From an uncultured Mycoplasmatota bacterium (GTDB lineage: Bacteria > Bacillota_I > Bacilli_A > RF39 > UBA660), in NCBI GenBank assembly GCA_900552235.1, contig URYZ01000016.1, positions 1 through 20,198 on the forward strand: DNA of 20,198 nt, in the 5' to 3' direction. Position 1 is the stretch's first letter, and each line of letters begins with the position of its first letter. The notes under the pieces are model-generated. The model searched no databases. It had not been told where the DNA came from and saw only the letters and a list, made by a program, of their open reading frames with translations. Made by a program: the position numbers and the translations under genes. Positions 16,796 to 20,198 of this stretch are shown in pieces.

Positions 16796-16804
16796 TGATA
16801 TAAT
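16796..16804 (+). promoter_or_regulatory. Extended -10 promoter upstream of the DUF1016 remnant
   Basis: TGA-TATAAT is an extended -10 (TG at 16796-16797, hexamer 16799-16804). Its -35 region falls within the right arm of the 18-bp inverted repeat, so binding there could control it. Confidence 0.5.
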
Positions 16805-16848
16805 TTGTTTAAAACTACAAATAACTTATTTTAAGGATGTGGTTATAT

Positions 16849-17339
16849 ATGTTAGATATTAATTTTAATCAAATCATTGAAATAATTGAAAAGCGAAAAA
16901 ATAATGCTTACAGAAAAGTAAATGAAGAAATGATTTTATTGTATTTAGAAGTTGGTAAAGATTTTACTTTTATAGGAGATGAATATAGAGTTCAAGTTGG
17001 AAATCATGACTTCTTTATTGACTTACTATTCTATAACAGAGAATTATCTTGTCTAGTAACATTTGAATTAAAATTAGGAGAATTTAAAGCAGAATATTTA
17101 GGAAAAATGAATTTATATTTAAAGGCACTATATAGAGATGTGAAAAAGAACAAGAGAATCCAAGTGTTGGAGTTATATTATGTAGTTCTAAAGATGAAGA
17201 TGTTGTTGAATATTCAATTAGTAAAAATATGTCTCAAACTATGATTTCTGAATATAAGTTAAAATTAATTGATAAAAAATTATTAGAAACAAAACTTAAA
17301 GAAATGAAAAATTTGATAGATAATAATGATAAATGGTAA
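16849..17339 (+). pseudogene. Decayed DUF1016 (YhcG-type) PD-(D/E)xK nuclease gene
   Basis: The first ~30 codons match the start of DUF1016 proteins (IIEKRKNNAYRKVNEEMILLYLEVGK). The frame then jumps straight into the C-terminal nuclease domain (DFTFIGDEYRVQVGNHDFF, IDLLFYNRELSCLVTFELKLGEF), so about 190-200 residues of a ~340-residue family protein are missing. The fusion point is at LEVGK, a motif similar to the LE-G-K that normally precedes DFTF. Second, the frame breaks in a five-A run at 17143-17147. Adding one A would restore ENPSVGVILCSSKDEDVVEY through EYKLKLIDKKLLE to a stop at 17337-17339. Uncorrected, the protein ends at 17244 with a nonsense tail. The catalytic Asp and ExK residues survive. 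The start at 16849 is 12 bp after AAGG. DUF1016 proteins occur with mobile elements and restriction or toxin loci. Confidence 0.85.
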
Positions 17340-17358
17340 TTTTTAAAGGAGAATGATT

Positions 17359-17799
17359 ATGGAAAATAAATATGAATTTTTTATAGCAGGAAGAACTAGA
17401 AATAAAGAAAATATATTAAAAATATGTGATTTATTTGATAAATACAAAATTTCTTATTATTGCTTTTTAATAAATGAAGATAATTGGGGATATGGAAATA
17501 AAAATCAAACTTCAGAAGAAAGGCAAAAGGAATTTGAATCACTGGATTTAAAGAGTGAAATAGTTTTGAGCTTATTTAATAATGATTTAGAAGGAGAAAA
17601 AAATTCTAAAAATTTGTTATTAGTTTTACCAGCTGGAAAAGCAGCTCACATTGAATCAGGTATCGCTTATGGCTTGGGAAAGAAATGTTATGCAATAGGT
17701 GAGTATGATGCTACTGATACATTGTATAATATCTTTGAAACAATTTTTAACAGCGAAACAGAATTAGAAGAATTTTTAAAGAAATATTCCAAAAGATAA
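17359..17799 (+). CDS. Nucleoside 2-deoxyribosyltransferase-like protein
   Basis: A 146-residue soluble protein with a Rossmann-like layout: the N-terminal FFIAGRTRNKENI, a middle segment SEIVLSLFN, then LLVLPAGKAAHIESGIAYGLGKKCYAIGE. The Glu in HIESGIAYGLGKK sits where the catalytic Glu of nucleoside deoxyribosyltransferases (ExGYA motif) is found, so a role on nucleosides or nucleotides, perhaps in salvage or as a nucleotide-sensing enzyme, is plausible. The substrate is not established. The start at 17359 follows AAAGGAG by 7 bp; an in-frame ATG at 17353 is too close. It lies 19 bp after the DUF1016 remnant and shares the preceding GTAATTTTT motif with other accessory genes here. Confidence 0.6.
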   Translation: MENKYEFFIAGRTRNKENILKICDLFDKYKISYYCFLINEDNWGYGNKNQTSEERQKEFESLDLKSEIVLSLFNNDLEGEKNSKNLLLVLPAGKAAHIESGIAYGLGKKCYAIGEYDATDTLYNIFETIFNSETELEEFLKKYSKR

Positions 17800-17838
17800 A
17801 TTACAATTTAGTAATTAGTTAGAAAAATAGTAATTTTT
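17798..17838 (+). repeat. Accessory-array spacer motif, copy A
   Basis: AAATTACAA (17798-17806) starts inside the stop codon of the preceding gene. GTAATT follows, and TAGTAATTTTT (17828-17838) comes just before the next ribosome site. AATTAC and GTAATT can pair as a hairpin. The same three-part pattern occurs in copies B and E. Confidence 0.5.
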
Positions 17839-17851
17839 AGAGGAGATACTT

Positions 17852-18451
17852 ATGTTTAATATAAAATGGATAGGAATAATAAAAGATGAAGATATACAAA
17901 AATATCAAAAAGGAAAATTAGATAGTAAAGCAGAAAAAATGAAAATGCCTAAATCATCTAAAGAACAAATGATAAAGGCTTTACCTTTTTTAATTCCAGT
18001 AATAATAGTAATGTTTTTAGCTATGTTTATTAAAACATACATAGCTAAAGATATTGTAATAAAAGGATTGGCAATTTTTATAGGATTATTCATAGGATTT
18101 GTTTTATTGTTTGTACATGAATTTTTACATGCAATTGTGTATCCTAAAAAAGTAACTAAATATATAGGGATTGTTAAGCCTTTTACTGCTGTTGCATTAG
18201 CTTCATATCCATTATCTAAGAAAAGATTTATACTAATGTGTCTACTTCCATATATTTTAGGAATAATTCCTTTTATATGTTTTATAATATCACCTTCAAA
18301 TAATTTGATTTTGAATGCAATATTATGGGGAATGGCATTTTTAGGAATGGCAAGTCCATATCCTGATGCGTATAATGTGTATCAAGTAATAAAACAAGTA
18401 CCAAAAGGTAAAAAAGTACAATTTTATGAAGATGATACATATTATATTTAG
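17852..18451 (+). CDS. DUF3267 zincin-like membrane protein, copy 1
   Basis: A 199-residue protein with a soluble N-terminus (about 1-42) and four or five transmembrane segments. The motif HEFLH at residues 89-93 in a helix is the zinc-binding HExxH, and Asp172 in ASPYPDAYN is a likely third ligand, as in site-2-like proteases. These features define the DUF3267 (putative zincin peptidase) family; no substrate is known. AGAGGAGA precedes the start. A paralogue with the same ends (KWIG near the start, FYxDDTYYI at the end) lies at 19362-19955. It does not overlap the neighbours and is flanked by the shared spacer motifs. Confidence 0.8.
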   Translation: MFNIKWIGIIKDEDIQKYQKGKLDSKAEKMKMPKSSKEQMIKALPFLIPVIIVMFLAMFIKTYIAKDIVIKGLAIFIGLFIGFVLLFVHEFLHAIVYPKKVTKYIGIVKPFTAVALASYPLSKKRFILMCLLPYILGIIPFICFIISPSNNLILNAILWGMAFLGMASPYPDAYNVYQVIKQVPKGKKVQFYEDDTYYI

Positions 18452-18534
18452 AAATTACAATAAGTATGGCAAGTAATTCAGTTGAAAATTATCTGCCTAT
18501 TGAGATATAATCTAAACGCAAGATAGTAATTTTT
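18452..18534 (+). repeat. Accessory-array spacer motif, copy B
   Basis: AAATTACAA (18452-18460) directly abuts the stop codon of DUF3267 copy 1. GTAATT lies about 14 bp further on, and TAGTAATTTTT (18524-18534) just before the next gene's ribosome site. A promoter lies between the two halves. Confidence 0.5.
18482..18511 (+). promoter_or_regulatory. Promoter for the small membrane protein and following genes
   Basis: TTGAAA (18482-18487), an 18-bp spacer and TATAAT (18506-18511) form a good vegetative promoter. It would drive the genes from 18558 on, which are closely spaced. Confidence 0.65.
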
Positions 18535-18557
18535 TGTTATGATTGGAGGAATTTAAA

Positions 18558-18884
18558 ATGAGAAAAATATGGAAGGAAATAACAATATTATTGATACAGT
18601 TATTTATGTTTTACATTTTTCCTTTATTTGCAGGACCAACAGATATAATGGGAATGGTATTCTTAATTTTGGTATCAACTTTTATACTTGCTATAATATT
18701 TGCTAGTATTTCAAAGGAAAAATGGAAATATATCTATCCAATAATTATATCTATATTGTTTATACCATCAGTGTTTATTTATTATAATAGTTCAGCTTTA
18801 ATTCACGCAGTTTGGTATTTGGTTGATTCTGGTATTGGCTTTTTAATAGGTTTAATTATTTATAAAATAACTAATAAAAAGTAA
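18558..18884 (+). CDS. Small four-helix membrane protein of unknown function
   Basis: I do not recognise the family. It is 108 residues with about four transmembrane segments (roughly 8-25, 31-51, 58-75 and 85-104), a short basic N-terminus and a Lys-rich C-terminus. The loop after helix 1 reads FAGPTDIMG. The start at 18558 is set by GGAGGA at 18545-18550. It sits between the two DUF3267 copies and just ahead of the GNAT gene, with a 21-bp gap, so it is likely co-transcribed with them. Confidence 0.7.
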   Translation: MRKIWKEITILLIQLFMFYIFPLFAGPTDIMGMVFLILVSTFILAIIFASISKEKWKYIYPIIISILFIPSVFIYYNSSALIHAVWYLVDSGIGFLIGLIIYKITNKK

Positions 18885-18897
18885 TACAAGTTATAGG
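18885..18897 (+). repeat. 13-bp spacer repeat TACAAGTTATAGG, copy C
   Basis: Exact copy of the 13-mer at 19338-19350. It directly follows the stop codon of the small membrane protein and includes part of the ribosome site for the GNAT gene. Confidence 0.65.
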
Positions 18898-18905
18898 AGA
18901 AATAA

Positions 18906-19328
18906 ATGATAAGAAAATTTGAAAAAAATGATATAAATCCTGTAATGCAAATATGGAAAAATGAAAATATAAAAGCTCATAAATTTATATCAAAAGAATA
19001 TTGGAAAAATAATTATAATTATGTAAAAGAAATTTTACCAAATGCAGAAATATATGTTTATGTTTTAAAAGAAAATATTGTAGGATTTATAGGAATAAAT
19101 GAGAATTATATTGAAGGAATTTTTATTGATACAAATAATCAATGTAAAGGAATAGGAACATCTCTATTGAATAAAGTAAAAGAAAACAGAGATAATTTGA
19201 CATTAAGTGTATATAAGAAAAATATAAATGCTATCAATTTTTATAAAAAGAATGATTTTATAATTACAAGCGAAAATATAGACAAAGATACAGCTGAAAT
19301 AGAATACACAATGACTTGGAATAAGTAA
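18906..19328 (+). CDS. GNAT-family N-acetyltransferase
   Basis: A 140-residue single-domain GNAT enzyme, which moves an acetyl group from acetyl-CoA to an amine. The central strand IVGFIGINENYIEGIFIDTNNQCKGIG is split here by its motif A: GIFIDTNNQ followed by QCKGIG (Gln79, Gly82, Gly84), the acetyl-CoA pyrophosphate loop (Q-x-x-G-x-G). The C-terminal NAINFYKKNDFI is motif B. The substrate cannot be told. The ribosome site is AGGAG at the end of the copy C repeat. It lies between the small membrane protein and DUF3267 copy 2 and is probably in their transcript. Confidence 0.85.
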   Translation: MIRKFEKNDINPVMQIWKNENIKAHKFISKEYWKNNYNYVKEILPNAEIYVYVLKENIVGFIGINENYIEGIFIDTNNQCKGIGTSLLNKVKENRDNLTLSVYKKNINAINFYKKNDFIITSENIDKDTAEIEYTMTWNK

Positions 19329-19333
19329 GAGCC

Positions 19334-19350
19334 AAATTACAAGTTATAGG
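19334..19350 (+). repeat. Accessory-array spacer motif, copy D (AAATTACAA joined to the 13-mer)
   Basis: AAATTACAA (19334-19342) overlaps TACAAGTTATAGG (19338-19350), five bases after the GNAT stop. It thus combines the motif of copies A, B and E with the 13-mer of copy C. Confidence 0.65.
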
Positions 19351-19361
19351 GAGGATTAGTA

Positions 19362-19955
19362 ATGCCTAAAATAAAATGGATTGGTTTAATAAAAGAAGAA
19401 AAAATGAAAGATTATCAAGTGGGAGAGTTATCAAAAAATGCTAAAAAAATGAATATGCCTACAACTTCAAAAGAGATGATGATTAAAGCATTACCTTTTA
19501 TAATTCCAGCACTTGTAATTTTATTCCTATCAGTATATTTTAAAAGTGGAGAATTTTTTTTGCTACGATTATATATAATAATAGGAGTTTTGTTGGGATT
19601 TCTAGCACTAATAATACACGAATTATTACACGCTATTGTCTATCCTAAAAATGCAAATGTTTATATTGGGATAGCGAAACCAATTACATTTGTAGCATTA
19701 GCTTCATATCCATTAAAAAAAGAAAAATTTATTCTTATGTGTCTGTTACCTTACATTTTAGGAATAATACCATTGATTTTATTTTGGATAATGCCTATAA
19801 CAGATATGAAAATACATAGTATTTTATTTGGATTGTCTGCAATGGGATTAGGTAGTCCTTATCCAGATTTATTTAATGTATATCAAGTATTAAAACAGAC
19901 ACCAAAAAATTGTAAAATTCAATTTTATAAAGATGATACTTATTATATAGAATAA
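19362..19955 (+). CDS. DUF3267 zincin-like membrane protein, copy 2
   Basis: A 197-residue paralogue of the protein at 17852-18451. It has the same N-terminal KWIGLIKEE and MIKALPFIIPA blocks, HELLH at residues 86-90, LASYPLKK, LMCLLPYILGIIP and Asp169 in GSPYPDLFN, ending in FYKDDTYYIE. By eye more than half of the residues agree with copy 1, with most change in the second membrane segment. The metal ligands are kept, so both copies look functional. AGGGAGG precedes the start. The two copies, in the same direction and with related spacers, look like an old tandem duplication or two captures of a related cassette. Confidence 0.8.
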   Translation: MPKIKWIGLIKEEKMKDYQVGELSKNAKKMNMPTTSKEMMIKALPFIIPALVILFLSVYFKSGEFFLLRLYIIIGVLLGFLALIIHELLHAIVYPKNANVYIGIAKPITFVALASYPLKKEKFILMCLLPYILGIIPLILFWIMPITDMKIHSILFGLSAMGLGSPYPDLFNVYQVLKQTPKNCKIQFYKDDTYYIE

Positions 19956-19969
19956 TAAAAGTTAGCGAG

Positions 19970-20008
19970 AAATTACAATTTTGTAATTTGTTATTAATGT
20001 AGTAATTT
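19970..20008 (+). repeat. Accessory-array spacer motif, copy E
   Basis: AAATTACAA-TT-TTGTAATTT forms a 9-bp near-perfect hairpin at 19970-19989, followed by TAGTAATTT at 20000-20008. There is no T tract after the hairpin, so it is not a classic terminator. Confidence 0.5.
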
Positions 20009-20035
20009 GATGAGAAAATATTCATTATGTTATTT

Positions 20036-20068
20036 AAAATTTAATTAAAAATGTATAATTAAATTTTT
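20036..20068 (+). terminator. AU-only hairpin, possible terminator after DUF3267 copy 2
   Basis: AAAATTTAATTA (20036-20047) pairs perfectly with TAATTAAATTTT (20056-20067) over an 8-base loop. It lacks GC pairs and has only a short T run, so strength is doubtful. It separates the array from the MerR promoter. Confidence 0.4.
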
Positions 20069-20077
20069 AAAAAAGTA

Positions 20078-20108
20078 TTGACTGTAAACCAACTTTATAC
20101 CTTAAAGT
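20078..20108 (+). promoter_or_regulatory. MerR-type promoter with 19-bp spacer
   Basis: TTGACT (20078-20083) and TAAAGT (20103-20108) are 19 bp apart, the over-long spacing typical of promoters that MerR-family activators twist into shape. The spacer carries an imperfect dyad (GTAAAC and CTTTATAC). It lies just upstream of the merR-like gene, suggesting self-regulation. Confidence 0.55.
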
Positions 20109-20128
20109 GTATTCGAGGAGGTGAAAAA

Positions 20129-20198
20129 ATGACCATAAAAGAAGTAGAAAAAAAGTTAAATATTACAAGAGCAAACATTAGATTTTATGAAAAGGAGG
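20129..20198 (+). CDS. MerR-family transcriptional regulator (5' part only)
   Basis: Only 23 codons are in the window. MTIKEVEKKLNITRANIRFYE followed by a Lys-Glu is the classic winged helix-turn-helix start of MerR proteins (recognition of the RFYE motif). A strong ribosome site AGGAGGTG is at 20115-20122. The effector domain, and so the signal sensed, lies outside the window. The 19-bp-spacer promoter upstream fits autoregulation by a MerR protein. Confidence 0.85.
   Translation, partial: MTIKEVEKKLNITRANIRFYEKE

Noticed and set aside
17143..17160. Programmed frameshift in the DUF1016 gene
   Set aside because: The five-A run lacks a standard slippery heptamer and a downstream structure, and the gene also has a large internal deletion, so decay is the simpler reading.
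17330..20128. True integron attC sites between the accessory genes (GTTAGC- or GTTAGA-like pieces in some spacers)
   Set aside because: Spacer lengths range from about 21 to 170 bp, no consistent paired core sites were found, and no integrase is visible.
1..20198. Mycoplasma-type code with UGA as tryptophan, suggested by the very low GC
   Set aside because: TGA serves as a normal stop at the ends of the genes at 1490-1492, 3296-3298 and 10972-10974, and Trp is encoded by TGG throughout.

Overview
The window is very AT-rich, and Arg is almost always AGA. UGA is a stop codon, so the standard bacterial code applies. Gene content points to an anaerobic, walled Gram-positive (Firmicutes/Bacilli-like) bacterium: pyruvate:ferredoxin oxidoreductase instead of pyruvate dehydrogenase, a lipoteichoic-acid-synthase-like sulfatase, a SpoIVFA/SpoIVFB pair, MutL with an intact endonuclease motif, and a Firmicutes-type SufB. 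An uncultured gut Bacillota lineage is a fair guess, but the sequence does not prove it.

Layout. Positions 1-111 (minus) hold the cut-off start of an antitoxin-like fragment. 154-2667 is a tightly overlapping run: degenerate LytM protein (SpoIVFA-like), M50 intramembrane protease (SpoIVFB) and a secreted GHL10-type glycoside-hydrolase-like protein. 2747-5075 is a prepilin-like gene followed at once by mutL. sufB (5172-6479) converges on a minus-strand DUF368 gene with overlapping stop codons. A 326-bp divergent spacer rich in hairpins leads to the PFOR gene (7585-10974), whose stop overlaps the start of trmL. After a strong terminator come an LtaS-like gene (11704-13596), an orphan VirD4-type coupling ATPase (13697-15817) and a TraX-family gene (15876-16619), the latter two separated by a further hairpin terminator.

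From about 16620 the character changes to accessory DNA. A DUF1016 (YhcG-type) nuclease gene is decayed by an internal deletion plus a frameshift. It is followed by a nucleoside-deoxyribosyltransferase-like gene, a DUF3267 zincin-like membrane protein, a small membrane protein, a GNAT acetyltransferase, a second DUF3267 paralogue and the first 23 codons of a MerR regulator. The spacers between these genes share short motifs (AAATTACAA just after stop codons, GTAATTTTT just before starts, and an exact 13-mer TACAAGTTATAGG twice), which looks like a cassette array or a duplicated module.

The left part is mostly core functions: envelope and sporulation-type proteolysis, mismatch repair, Fe-S assembly, pyruvate oxidation and tRNA modification. 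SufB could help supply the Fe-S clusters PFOR needs, and DUF368 (lipid-carrier recycling) and the LtaS-like enzyme both act at the envelope. No CRISPR array, tRNA, rRNA or insertion sequence was seen. The clearest oddities are the shared-spacer accessory array, the two-lesion DUF1016 pseudogene under a long inverted repeat, the overlapping hairpins upstream of PFOR, and the sufB/DUF368 overlap with no terminator between.
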